Virus record (IMG/VR): IMGVR_UViG_3300022926_000100 | Coordinates: 1 to 26,350 of that record | Direction: 5' to 3' (one strand) | DNA from: a virus | DNA length: 26,350 nt | Shown: one piece after another, positions 8,335 through 16,633 of the stretch | How the letters are laid out: each line of letters starts with the position of its first letter | Numbering within the stretch: position 1 is the stretch's first letter | The notes under the pieces: model-generated | What the model was told of the DNA's origin: nothing | Seen by the model: only the letters and a program-made list of their open reading frames with translations | Database searches by the model: none | Made by a program: the position numbers and the translations under genes

Positions 8335-9837
8335 ATGGCTCTGATCCCGCTGAAAATTCCGGCAGGTATTTACCGTATAGGCACAGATTATGAAGGCGCA
8401 GGCCGGTGGCGTGACTCAAACCTAATCCGTTGGCATGGCGGCTCTATGCGCCCTGTTGGCGGCTGGTCGCAAAAGACGGATGCATCATCTAGCGTTACTG
8501 CTCCGCCGCGTGGAATGCATACATGGATTGACATTAATCGTGACTCACACATTGCTATGGGCACGGCTAATGAGCTTTTGTATGTTTCAAGCGGCGGCAA
8601 CGTCACTGACATTACTCCAGCTGGATTCACAGCAGGTCGTGCTAGTGCTGCGGTAAACACTGCGTTTGGCGGCACATATTTTGGCACAGGCAATTACGGT
8701 GTTAAGCGCCCGTATTCCGGTGTTTTCCAAGAAGCCGATACATGGTCGCTAGATAACTGGGGCGAGTACCTTGTTGGCTGCTGTACTTCTGACGGGAAAC
8801 TTTATGAGTGGACGCTAAACACATCTGCGGCTGCGGCTCAGATTGCAAACAGCCCGACTGATTGCAAAGGAATGCTTGTTACCGAAGAAAGATTTATTTT
8901 TGCGCTACATGCCGGTGGTAATCCACGCAAAATCTCATGGTGTGATCGCGAAGACAACACCGTCTGGACGCCATTGGCGACTAACGAAGCCGGCGACATT
9001 GAGCTACAAACTAACGGCGAGATTATGCAAGCAGCGCGTATGCGTGGACGCACAATCATTGTTACATCTACTGACGCCCATGTTGCTACCTATCAGGGCG
9101 CGCCATTCGTTTACGGCTTTGAGCGTGTTGGCACAGCCTGCGGTGCTGTTTCAAGAAGGGCAATGGTCGCATTGGAAGCAGGTGCATTTTGGATGGGCAA
9201 AGAGGCTTTTTACGTTTTTGACGGGTCTGTCGCCAAGCAAATGCCATGTGACGTGCAGGATTTTGTGTTTGAAAACATGAACCACAACCAACGCACTAAG
9301 GCGTGGGCTGTTCATAACTCTGAATACAGTGAAGTATGGTGGTATTACCCTTCATCTAGTGCAACCGAGTGTGATTCTTACGTTTGTTACGACTACGCTG
9401 AGAACCATTGGGAAATAGGCACTCTTGACCGCACAGCAGGTGCAGATCAAGGCGTATTTGATGAGCCTATGTGGGTTGATGCTACTGGTCACATATATGA
9501 GCATGAATTGCATGGCGTATCGCACGGCTCATACACGCCTTTTGCTGAGTCTTCGCCTATTTCAATTGGCAGCGGCGATACTGTGATGAAGGTCAATCAG
9601 TTGATTGGCGATGAAGAAACAGCAGGAGAAGTCAGGGTTCAGTTTAAGACCAGGTTCCATCCTAACGACACAGAGCGTACTTATCCGTCATCTAGTACCT
9701 ACTATGACCTGACATCAATGCCAACGTCTGTGCGCTTTACAGGGCGTCAGGTAAGACTTCGCGTAGAAGCTACTGGCAACTCAGATTTTCGAGTCGGCAC
9801 ATTCCGTATCAATGCTGAAGCAGGTGGTCGCCGATAA
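8335..9837 (+). CDS. Tail nozzle / DNA-stabilisation-like structural protein
   Basis: 500 residues, strong AGGAG ribosome site upstream. The N-terminus (LIPLKIPAGIYRIGTDYE, then GRWRDSNLIRWHGGSMRPVGGW) is a recurrent phage structural-protein start. The body is made of repeated short strands with Gly-Asp/Asn turns, many Trp and Tyr, and phrases such as TEERFIFALHAGGNPRKISWCDRED, as in a beta-propeller. This is compatible with the short-tail nozzle or P22 gp10-like packaged-DNA-stabilisation proteins. The family link is from memory and fold impression; a receptor-binding propeller is an alternative. It directly precedes a third oxygenase gene, whose start overlaps its stop (TAATG). Confidence 0.6.
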   Translation: MALIPLKIPAGIYRIGTDYEGAGRWRDSNLIRWHGGSMRPVGGWSQKTDASSSVTAPPRGMHTWIDINRDSHIAMGTANELLYVSSGGNVTDITPAGFTAGRASAAVNTAFGGTYFGTGNYGVKRPYSGVFQEADTWSLDNWGEYLVGCCTSDGKLYEWTLNTSAAAAQIANSPTDCKGMLVTEERFIFALHAGGNPRKISWCDREDNTVWTPLATNEAGDIELQTNGEIMQAARMRGRTIIVTSTDAHVATYQGAPFVYGFERVGTACGAVSRRAMVALEAGAFWMGKEAFYVFDGSVAKQMPCDVQDFVFENMNHNQRTKAWAVHNSEYSEVWWYYPSSSATECDSYVCYDYAENHWEIGTLDRTAGADQGVFDEPMWVDATGHIYEHELHGVSHGSYTPFAESSPISIGSGDTVMKVNQLIGDEETAGEVRVQFKTRFHPNDTERTYPSSSTYYDLTSMPTSVRFTGRQVRLRVEATGNSDFRVGTFRINAEAGGRR

Positions 9838-10310
9838 TGTTAATTATCGACAACTTTTTGCCACCAGATGATTTTGATCACTTCAAATCAGTGGTCTATG
9901 GTGATTTTTTCCCTTGGAGTATGGATCAAGGTATAGCTAGCGAGGATGATGGCGCAGTATATTTTACTCATCATTTTTACGATAACGATCAAGCTTACTC
10001 ACATGAGTTTCAGTTGCTTAATCCGTTCTTGAGCTATGCAGGTGTTAAAAAGCTGCTAAGAGCCAAAATGAATTGTTACGTCAAAACGCCTGCGGTAGAA
10101 AAGCATGGCATGCACGTTGATCAAGATTTTGAACATAAAGGGATGATCTTTTATGTCAACACAAACAACGGCGTAACAACACTTGATAACGGCGAAGAAG
10201 TTGAATCTGTAGCCAATAGATTAATGCTTTTTGATTCGTCAAAACCACATTGCAGTAGTTCTTGCAGTGATGAAAGTGTACGCATAACTTTAAACTTTAA
10301 TTATTTGTAA
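9837..10310 (+). CDS. 2OG-Fe(II) oxygenase, compact, copy 3
   Basis: 157 residues. The short N-terminal region (MLIIDNFLPPDDFDHFKSVV) is the usual entry of phage P4H-like proteins. Ligands: HxD at His93-Asp95 (GMHVDQDF), distal His138 (SSKPHCSS) and Arg149 (SVRITLNFN) for 2-oxoglutarate. All key residues are present, so activity is plausible. It sits alone between two structural genes, overlapping both by one base (TAATG), about 2.3 kb from the other two oxygenases. Sampled lines are 32-45% G+C, lower than its neighbours. Substrate unknown. Confidence 0.75.
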   Translation: MLIIDNFLPPDDFDHFKSVVYGDFFPWSMDQGIASEDDGAVYFTHHFYDNDQAYSHEFQLLNPFLSYAGVKKLLRAKMNCYVKTPAVEKHGMHVDQDFEHKGMIFYVNTNNGVTTLDNGEEVESVANRLMLFDSSKPHCSSSCSDESVRITLNFNYL

Positions 10311-10981
10311 TGAGTCAAGTACCGCCACCGTTGGGTTCTTCTTGGAATGTTTGGGGAGAACGTCTTGTCGAATACCTTTTGCGCGTCAGAGACAAGCTGA
10401 GCTTTAAAGGTAATGACGCTCGGGCTACCCAGGACGGCGTCTTGTTGTGGGATCCAGCTATTGATCACCCTGTCGTGTCCATTGATGGTGAATGGGTTCC
10501 GCTAGGTTATGGCTTAAACGAACCTGATCAAGGTTACGGTTATGGCGCTTTTGTTGATTACAACGACAAAACAGTGGCAGCTACTGAAACCGCATATGCG
10601 TTGACCTGGGGTACTGAAGTGTACTCAAACGGCGTTTCTATTGATGACACAGTGACTAGCCGCATCAACTTTACCAACAGCGGCAAATACTACATCCACT
10701 TCACGGCGCAGCTAAATTCACAGTCTGCTAACGCTAAAACCTTTTGGTTCTGGCCAAGGATCAACGGCACTGATATTCCGGGTTCTACCATGCGTATTAC
10801 CATGCACGACAACGATGAGGCTAAAACCATCGCCCGCGCCGCTATATTTGAGGTGAATGCAGGTGATTACCTTGAGGCGTATTGGGCTGCAGATGATACT
10901 GATACAGCGTTAAAAACATATACGGCTGAGACATTTTGTCCGGCCGTCCCATCAATCACACTCATGGTCAAGAGTGTATAG
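10310..10981 (+). CDS. Tail-associated protein with C1q/TNF-like jelly-roll domain
   Basis: 223 residues. The N-terminal 70 residues are a linker-like region starting with a Pro-rich segment and containing SWNVWGERLVEYLLRVRD. From about 80 to the end there is a pattern typical of C1q/TNF-like jelly rolls in phage: SRINFTNSGKYYIHFTAQL (117-135), FWFWPRINGTDIPGS (145-159), a FEVNAGDYLEAYWA strand-turn-strand (180-193), and a final SITLMVKSV strand. Such domains form trimers and are often used for host binding at the tail. The call rests on pattern recognition. Confidence 0.65.
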   Translation: MSQVPPPLGSSWNVWGERLVEYLLRVRDKLSFKGNDARATQDGVLLWDPAIDHPVVSIDGEWVPLGYGLNEPDQGYGYGAFVDYNDKTVAATETAYALTWGTEVYSNGVSIDDTVTSRINFTNSGKYYIHFTAQLNSQSANAKTFWFWPRINGTDIPGSTMRITMHDNDEAKTIARAAIFEVNAGDYLEAYWAADDTDTALKTYTAETFCPAVPSITLMVKSV

Positions 10982-10989
10982 AGGTCAGG

Positions 10990-11382
10990 ATGAGCGCAGC
11001 AGAAGAAATTAATGTAATTTTTGATGAGCTAGAACGCTGCAAGCCCTGGATTGAGGCCGCTCTTGAGTATTCAGGCGGCACGCACGATTTTAAAGATATT
11101 GTAGATGCGGTCTTGACAAATCAGATGCAGTTTTGGGCGGCAGATAATGCGTGTATAATCACGCAAATAATCCAGTACCCGAAGAAGCGTCATTTGCACA
11201 TTTTTCTGGTTGGTGGCAATCTTGAGCGTATACTTGATTACAATGAATCGTTCAAGGAATTTGCTAAGATAAACAAATGCGATGCGGTAACTAATTGCGG
11301 CAGACGCGGATGGGTAAAAGTTTTGAAAGATTTGGGCTACAAAGAAACCGGTATAGCCCTCGGTATGGAGATTGAACAATGA
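10990..11382 (+). CDS. GNAT-fold protein, probably degenerate acetyltransferase
   Basis: 130 residues from the ATG at 10990, preceded by TAGAGGTCAGG. The open frame back to 10936 is rejected because it lies in the previous gene. The layout suits the small GNAT-like proteins found among podovirus structural genes: N-terminal helices, strands QFWAADNACIITQI and HLHIFLVGG (68-76), a helix (SFKEFAKINKC), then TNCGRRGWVKVLKDLGYKET (101-120). The usual acetyl-CoA loop (R/QxxGxG/A) is not obvious, so catalytic activity is doubtful. It overlaps the next gene by four bases (ATGA). Confidence 0.6.
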   Translation: MSAAEEINVIFDELERCKPWIEAALEYSGGTHDFKDIVDAVLTNQMQFWAADNACIITQIIQYPKKRHLHIFLVGGNLERILDYNESFKEFAKINKCDAVTNCGRRGWVKVLKDLGYKETGIALGMEIEQ

Positions 11383-11849
11383 GTCGTTTTGGTGAAATGG
11401 ATGGCGTAGCTGATTTGCCAATCCACGCGTTCAACGAGAACAAATACATTCGCACCTACGAAGGCAGTAAAGGCGGCGGTCAGACTACGAATCAAACAGT
11501 TGTAGAGCAGCAAGAGATTCCAAAGTGGATTGAAGATCCTGCTACTCGAAATCTTCAACGTGCAGAAGCGGCACAGCGTATCGGCTACATGCCATTTCGA
11601 GGCCTAGACGTAGCAGGTTACAACCCAACTCAACAGGCTGCTATGCAGATGAATATCGATGCGGCTAACGCATTCGGTATGATGCCTCAGGGATATCAAA
11701 ACCTGACGGCACTATCTGGCATGCCACAACCCATTAACGTAGGCGGATTTACCGGCTATTCATCAGCTCCAATGTACGACCTAGCTATTCAGCAGGCTAC
11801 AGCGGCTGACCCAACATACATGGCGCGTTACAAAGCGCTATTCTCATAA
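11379..11849 (+). CDS. Putative structural protein, 156 aa, upstream half of a Gln-rich protein pair
   Basis: Starts in an ATGA overlap with the GNAT gene. The N-terminal part holds a Gly-rich segment then QTTNQTVVEQQEIPKWIEDPATRNLQRAEAAQRIGYMPFRG. The rest is rich in Ala, Gln, Met and Gly (YNPTQQAAMQMNIDAANAFG) with low-complexity character like the following gene. Related phages, as I recall, often have one longer protein with such an N-terminus continuing into a region like the start of the downstream gene, so the pair may be a split gene. The downstream frame has a stop at 11852-11854, so one simple frameshift does not join them. Function inferred as internal virion or tail component. Confidence 0.55.
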   Translation: MSRFGEMDGVADLPIHAFNENKYIRTYEGSKGGGQTTNQTVVEQQEIPKWIEDPATRNLQRAEAAQRIGYMPFRGLDVAGYNPTQQAAMQMNIDAANAFGMMPQGYQNLTALSGMPQPINVGGFTGYSSAPMYDLAIQQATAADPTYMARYKALFS

Positions 11850-11860
11850 GGTAAATAATC

Positions 11861-12763
11861 ATGGGCATGGCAGGCGTACCAGTAAATCCGATGCAACAAG
11901 CATCGATGGCTCAACAAGGTGCATTAGCAGGAACAGCAGGCGCTGGAACGATAGCAGGCACTAACTTATCTCCGTACACCAACCCGTACAACCAGCAAGT
12001 TATTCAAGCCACTCAAGGCGACATTCTGCGTAACGCACAAATTGCTGAAAATGCTCTTAACTACCAAGCAGGACAGGCAGGTGCATTTGGTGGCTCACGT
12101 CACGGCGTAGCTCTTGGCGAGTTTGGCAAAGGCGTGATGCAGAACCTTGGCACTCAGACAGCAGCTATGCGCCAACAGGGTTATCAGAACGCTCAGTCAA
12201 TGGCTCAGCAAGATATCCAGAACCGCATGGCTCAGGCTCAACAATTAGCAGGTCTTGGTCAGCAATCATTTGGTTATGGCCAACAGATTCAATCTGGTCT
12301 TGCTCAGCAGGGCCAGGCACAACAAGCGTTGCAACAGGCAATGATTGATGCATCTAAGGCACAGTACGCAGGCTACCAGAACGCTCCAGTTTCTAGCTTG
12401 GGTTATGTATCAGCTGCATTGGGCGCTACCCCAGTTCCAATGTCATCGACTCAACAGACCACTGGCGGCACACAGCGTCAGCCGGGCTTGTTCGACTACC
12501 TAACTCTAGGTGCTACCGCATTCGGCTCATCAGACGTTCGCTTGAAAGAGTCAATCAAGAAGGTTGGAGAGTTGGCTAACGGTCTCGGTATCTACACTTG
12601 GAAGTGGACCAAGCAAGCGATTGAGTCTGGTAAAGCAGGCAATATGTTTAAAGGAGTTCTTGCTCAAGAAGTTCGCAAGGTTCTACCTGAAGCGGTTATC
12701 GTTGATAACGATGGCTACATGAAGGTCAACTACGCTCATCCTGAGTTGAAAGGTGCTTTCTGA
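11861..12763 (+). CDS. Gln/Ala-rich virion protein with C-terminal S74-type (intramolecular chaperone) domain
   Basis: 300 residues, AAGG ribosome site upstream. Residues 1-210 are rich in Gln, Ala, Gly and Met, with NPYNQQVIQATQGDILRNAQI (41-61), SRHGVALGEFG (79-89) and long Gln-rich helices (111-165). The last 77 residues match the Peptidase_S74 pattern: SSDVRLKESIKKVG (223-236), a Trp-rich strand, GVLAQEVRKVLPEAV (265-279) and YMKVNYAHPEL. In tail fibres and endosialidases this domain trimerises the protein and then cuts itself off at a Ser near the SDxRxK motif. The Ser/Asp/Lys set is intact here (Ser224, Asp225, Lys229). Here it is attached to a Gln-rich, internal-protein-like body rather than a beta-helical fibre. 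Confidence 0.7.
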   Translation: MGMAGVPVNPMQQASMAQQGALAGTAGAGTIAGTNLSPYTNPYNQQVIQATQGDILRNAQIAENALNYQAGQAGAFGGSRHGVALGEFGKGVMQNLGTQTAAMRQQGYQNAQSMAQQDIQNRMAQAQQLAGLGQQSFGYGQQIQSGLAQQGQAQQALQQAMIDASKAQYAGYQNAPVSSLGYVSAALGATPVPMSSTQQTTGGTQRQPGLFDYLTLGATAFGSSDVRLKESIKKVGELANGLGIYTWKWTKQAIESGKAGNMFKGVLAQEVRKVLPEAVIVDNDGYMKVNYAHPELKGAF

Positions 12764-13347
12764 TGAGCAGTATTTTTGGCTCCTTCAAGTATCCTTGGGA
12801 GAAAGATAAAGATAAATTTGACTGGTCATCAGTTGGAAATGCTTTTGGTGGCGAGAAAGCTGCCGCTCTTGAGAATGCAGACTTCTTGGCTGCTGATGCA
12901 GCAGGCTTAGCAGAATCAGGTATCGGCACTGATCAGATGGCTGGAATCCTTGAGGGTTCTGGTTTTGACGCTTTTGAAGCAGCAGATGCAGCTCAACTAG
13001 CGGGTCAAGGCATTGGCGCAGATCAAATGAAAGATGTGCTAGGCCAGTCAGCAACTGCCGGAATGGGTTCTGGTTTTGATGTTGCAGGAATGGCAGGCGC
13101 AATAGCTAAAGGTTTAGGTGCATTAGGTGGCGATAGTGGCCCTAAAGCTCCGCCACCACCACAAGGATCTATCTTGAAGCCTATTGAGCGTGCAGGTACA
13201 GCTCAGCCTATTCAGCAGGCACAAGCTCAACCGCAAACGATCGGTCAGCCATCATCTGCAATGCAAACAATTCAGCAGCAGAATCTAGGCGCAGCACCAA
13301 GCATCCAAGACATGATTAAAATGCGACAAATGCGAGGCATGGTCTAA
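12763..13347 (+). CDS. Putative internal virion protein with tandem repeats
   Basis: 194 residues. Start overlaps the previous stop (TGATG). Residues 43-69 and 73-106 are two copies of AADAAxLAxxGIGxDQMxxxL...GSGFD, a helix-turn-helix-like repeat. A Pro-rich stretch follows (KAPPPPQG, 128-135), then a Gln/Pro/Ala-rich region to 175 and a short Met-rich helix (IQDMIKMRQMRGMV). No enzymatic motif, signal or clear membrane helix is seen, although AGMAGAIAKGLGALGG (108-123) is small-residue-rich and could be membrane-active. Context (portal-proximal, among large Ala/Gly-rich proteins) suggests a virion component. Function not known. Confidence 0.55.
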   Translation: MSSIFGSFKYPWEKDKDKFDWSSVGNAFGGEKAAALENADFLAADAAGLAESGIGTDQMAGILEGSGFDAFEAADAAQLAGQGIGADQMKDVLGQSATAGMGSGFDVAGMAGAIAKGLGALGGDSGPKAPPPPQGSILKPIERAGTAQPIQQAQAQPQTIGQPSSAMQTIQQQNLGAAPSIQDMIKMRQMRGMV

Positions 13348-14945
13348 TGGCAGTAGAAAAAACACTACTTGAGTTCTTGCGTAACATGGTTATGGGCGCA
13401 GGCGCTGACAAGGCACGCGAATATGTTGAGCCATCGATCCGCGATGCGATTACAGAATTTAATCGTCCTGAGCAACCAATGACTCCGGGTGCCACTATGA
13501 TCGATGGTTACCCATCTATGTCTAGTGGTAACGCAGCTGTAACTACTCCATATTCGCCATCAGGTATGCGTAATGTCGAGGGTGACACGCTGAATGACGA
13601 TCAAATGAATGCATTGCTTGAAAGCATATCTATGCAGGACATGAATCCTGCAGGCCAAAAAGCATTTGACGACACGAATACAGCCAACATCGTTAACAAT
13701 AAAGAGCAAACTCTCGATTTTGTACGTCAGTACGGCTCACCAGTGATGAGCAATGCTCAGAAGATGTTGGTAAAAGATGTACCGCCTGAGGTTGCACAAG
13801 ATCCTGAGATGCAGAAAGGCGCAGTAGCGCTATCTAGTACACAGGCTATAGCTGCAAGCGCCGATCAAGAACCTGGCTTCTTTGAATCAGCAGGTAACTT
13901 CTTTAAAGATCTATTTGGCGATGAAGAGCGTATGACTCGCTTGGCGCTAGCGTTTAACTCTATGCGCTATCAGCCAGATGCACAGCTAGCTAATGTATTG
14001 GGCGATCGCTTAAAGACCCTATCAGCGCAGCGTGGCCATAACGCTACATTGCTATCATGGCAGAAGTCAGATAATCCAAAAGCTAAAAAAGCTTTAGATT
14101 ACTATCAAGCCACTAAAGATATGAAAGGCGCAGCTAAGATTGCGTTTGGAACTGATACAACTTACGGCACAACTCCACGCTTAGTAATTAATCCTAAGAC
14201 GGGCGAGCGTGAGTGGATGGTTCTTGGCACTGATGGCACGCCTAAGAAGGTTGAATTGCCTGAAGGTATGGAAGTGCCACCTAACGTAGAAAAAGTTGAG
14301 ACTGCTACAGATATCTTCTTTTACGACATGGCTAGCGGCCAGCTTCTTGGTAGCCGCTCTAAAGATATCGGCAAAGGTGTTATCGAGAAGGGCATGGCTG
14401 AGAGCTGGCTTGAATCAATTTCAGGTGGCCAGAAAACTATCGACAACTTGTCAGAGGGTATTTCAGCGATCGACTGGGTGCTTAATCCAGAGCGCAAAGA
14501 CACCCTTGATCGTGCCTTTGGTATTACTGGTAAATACTTACCAACAGTCATCCCTGAGACTGAAGACCTTTACTCTAAGCTTAACCAGATCGGTGCTAAG
14601 CAGTTCTTGGCAGGCTTTGAGTCGCTTAAAGGTGGCGGTCAAATCTCTAACATTGAGGGTGGCCAGGCTAAGCAAGCTGGTCTCGCATTGTTTGATGAAG
14701 AAGGTAAGATTAAGACTGGTCTAAGTCCAGACTATGTTCGTGAGCAGTTGAAGTTGCTTCGTGAGATCTACCAGCGTGGTGTTGATCGTGCTGAGCGTGG
14801 CTATCGTGTTAAACCAGGTTATAATCCTGCTATCCACAGCGAGTTAGATTATCTTGAGCAAATTAAAGGCTCAAAATCATCCGCTCCAGCAGCAGCCCCT
14901 GCAGCACCTACAAACCCATATGCCGGCTTCTCAATCGCGAGGTAA
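13347..14945 (+). CDS. Large internal virion (DNA injection-like) protein
   Basis: 532 residues, start overlapping the previous stop (TAATG). N-terminal helix, then a disordered Pro/Ser-rich part (40-75), a hydrophobic patch with GFFESAGNFFKDLFGDEERMTRLALAFNSMRYQPD (about 177-211), helices, a beta segment with NPKTGEREWMVLGTDG, and a helical C-terminal third containing AGFESLKGGGQISNIEGGQAKQAGLAL and YQRGVDRAERGYRVKPGYNP. The last part is a pattern I have seen in many phage proteins annotated as internal virion or DNA-ejection proteins. The C-terminus is Ala/Pro-rich. It probably resides in the capsid core or is injected; this is inference from pattern and context. Confidence 0.6.
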   Translation: MAVEKTLLEFLRNMVMGAGADKAREYVEPSIRDAITEFNRPEQPMTPGATMIDGYPSMSSGNAAVTTPYSPSGMRNVEGDTLNDDQMNALLESISMQDMNPAGQKAFDDTNTANIVNNKEQTLDFVRQYGSPVMSNAQKMLVKDVPPEVAQDPEMQKGAVALSSTQAIAASADQEPGFFESAGNFFKDLFGDEERMTRLALAFNSMRYQPDAQLANVLGDRLKTLSAQRGHNATLLSWQKSDNPKAKKALDYYQATKDMKGAAKIAFGTDTTYGTTPRLVINPKTGEREWMVLGTDGTPKKVELPEGMEVPPNVEKVETATDIFFYDMASGQLLGSRSKDIGKGVIEKGMAESWLESISGGQKTIDNLSEGISAIDWVLNPERKDTLDRAFGITGKYLPTVIPETEDLYSKLNQIGAKQFLAGFESLKGGGQISNIEGGQAKQAGLALFDEEGKIKTGLSPDYVREQLKLLREIYQRGVDRAERGYRVKPGYNPAIHSELDYLEQIKGSKSSAPAAAPAAPTNPYAGFSIAR

Positions 14946-14947
14946 TA

Positions 14948-16633
14948 ATGGCTAGAACGCTAGTAAATCTGCCTGATGGCCGAAAAGAGTATATCGACCA
15001 TCCAGAAGGTGCATCAGAAGCTGACATCTTAGGCTTTGCTAAACAGCAGTATGAAGCAGGCGCATTCGGTGAAGCGCCTAAAGACTACTCTGGCATGTCT
15101 ACTGGCGAAAAGGTTATGGAAGGCCTTAGTAACGTAGGAGAGTCAGGCGCTAAGCTTGCAGGTGCATTATACGAAGCTGTTACCAATCCTATCGACACGG
15201 CCACTGCGATTTACAACGTAGGTAAGGGTGCTATTCAGCTAGGCTTGCCTGAGCTTGGTATTAATATCGATGGTGACCCAGAAGCACAAGCAATGGCTAA
15301 GCGTGTTGGCCAATTCTATACAGATCGTTACGGCTCACCAGAAGCTGCTCAACGCGCAATGATTGAAGATCCTGTTGGTGTACTTGCTGACATAAGCCTG
15401 GCATTCACTGGCGCAGGCGCAGGCCTTCGTGCAGGAGCTGCCACAGCTAAAGCTGCTACAGGCGCTAAAGCAGGTACGATTGCCGGAGAAACACTGACTG
15501 GTATCGGTGGCGCAGGTCAGAAGTTGATGGGCGCAGGTTCAGCCATTGAGCCAATAACCGCTACAACAAAAGGCGCTCTTGCTCTAGGTAGAGGCGCTAC
15601 TACTCTTGCAGGTTCAACTGCAGGCCGTTTAGCAGGTCAATATTCAGGCACTGGTTACGCTCCAATTCAGGCTGCATATCAAGCTGGTCGCCAAGGCGGT
15701 GAAGCTGGCGAATCATTCCGATCTGCAATGCGTGGTCAAGATGATATGAGTGCAGTAGTTGCTAGCGCTGAAGATGCTGTCAGGGCTATGAAGGACCGTG
15801 CATTTGCCGCATACAGCACGAATAAACAAGCACTAGCTCAAGATAAAAATATCTTGTCATTTAACTCTATTTTAGGCGCAATTCAGCGTGGCAAGCAGAT
15901 GGCTATGTCAGGCAAGATCGTTAAGCGTCCAAGCGTATTAAAGTACGTTGATGAGGCTGACAAGGCTGTAAAAGAATGGATAGCCGGTGATCCTAGAGTC
16001 AATCATACCGCATCAGGATTTGATGATTTAAAGCAGCGTTTAGATGACATCTACGAAAGCATTCCAATGAACGAGCGTACAGCGCAGTCTGCTGTATTGC
16101 AGATTAAGAAGGCAGTGCAAAGTAGTATCGGTAAACAAGCGCCTGCTTATGCCAAGTACATGAAAGAATACTCAAACGCGATGGAAACTATCAAAGAGAT
16201 CCAGAAGTCGCTATCCATGGGTAAGAACGCTGGCGCAGAGACTAAGCTGCGTAAGTTGCAGTCAGTTATGCGTGATAACGTAAATACTGGCTACGGTTCT
16301 CGTGCTGAGAAAGTTAAGATGCTAGACGAAGAAGGCGCAAACATCATGCCTCGCGTCGCAGGTCAATCTATGCAGTCATGGATGCCACGAGGTATTCAGG
16401 GTGCAACAACCCCGCTTGCAGCTGGTGGTTTGGCTCTTTATGGAGCTAACTGGCCTGCTGGTTTAGCTGCCATGGCGGCAGGATCACCACGCGTTGTTGG
16501 TGAAATGTCTCACGCATTAGGCCGCGCTGGCCAGGTGGCAGATCCTGTTGCGTCAGTCTTGCGTAAGATGGACCAGCCCACGATAATGAACGCTTTATAT
16601 CAAATGCAGCGCGCTGAAGAGGAAAAGCGATGA
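14948..16633 (+). CDS. Large Ala/Gly-rich internal virion or ejection protein
   Basis: 561 residues, two bases after the previous stop. The first 40 residues (RTLVNLPDGRKEYIDHPEGASEADILGFAKQQYE) resemble a short domain common at the N-terminus of phage internal proteins. Residues about 140-225 are a small-residue stretch (Ala, Gly, Thr) that could form membrane-interacting helices, and 477-505 is another. The middle (250-440) is helical and charged, coiled-coil-like. It ends with a charged helix (IMNALYQMQRAEEEKR) overlapping the portal start by four bases. An ejection role, forming a channel for DNA across the host envelope, is plausible but unproved. Confidence 0.6.
   Translation: MARTLVNLPDGRKEYIDHPEGASEADILGFAKQQYEAGAFGEAPKDYSGMSTGEKVMEGLSNVGESGAKLAGALYEAVTNPIDTATAIYNVGKGAIQLGLPELGINIDGDPEAQAMAKRVGQFYTDRYGSPEAAQRAMIEDPVGVLADISLAFTGAGAGLRAGAATAKAATGAKAGTIAGETLTGIGGAGQKLMGAGSAIEPITATTKGALALGRGATTLAGSTAGRLAGQYSGTGYAPIQAAYQAGRQGGEAGESFRSAMRGQDDMSAVVASAEDAVRAMKDRAFAAYSTNKQALAQDKNILSFNSILGAIQRGKQMAMSGKIVKRPSVLKYVDEADKAVKEWIAGDPRVNHTASGFDDLKQRLDDIYESIPMNERTAQSAVLQIKKAVQSSIGKQAPAYAKYMKEYSNAMETIKEIQKSLSMGKNAGAETKLRKLQSVMRDNVNTGYGSRAEKVKMLDEEGANIMPRVAGQSMQSWMPRGIQGATTPLAAGGLALYGANWPAGLAAMAAGSPRVVGEMSHALGRAGQVADPVASVLRKMDQPTIMNALYQMQRAEEEKR

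Noticed and set aside
8843-9280. 145-codon + strand frame inside the nozzle-like gene
   Set aside because: It lies fully inside a 500-residue gene whose frame has natural composition and family pattern; the alternative frame is Leu/Ser/Cys-rich without motifs or ribosome site.
11849-11861. Programmed frameshift joining the 156-aa and 300-aa proteins
   Set aside because: The downstream frame is closed by a stop at 11852-11854 and no slippery heptamer was seen; a gene split is the better explanation.
14296-14724. 142-codon + strand frame in the internal virion gene
   Set aside because: Overlaps a confident gene; composition is biased to Leu/Ser/Val/Arg as expected of an out-of-frame reading.
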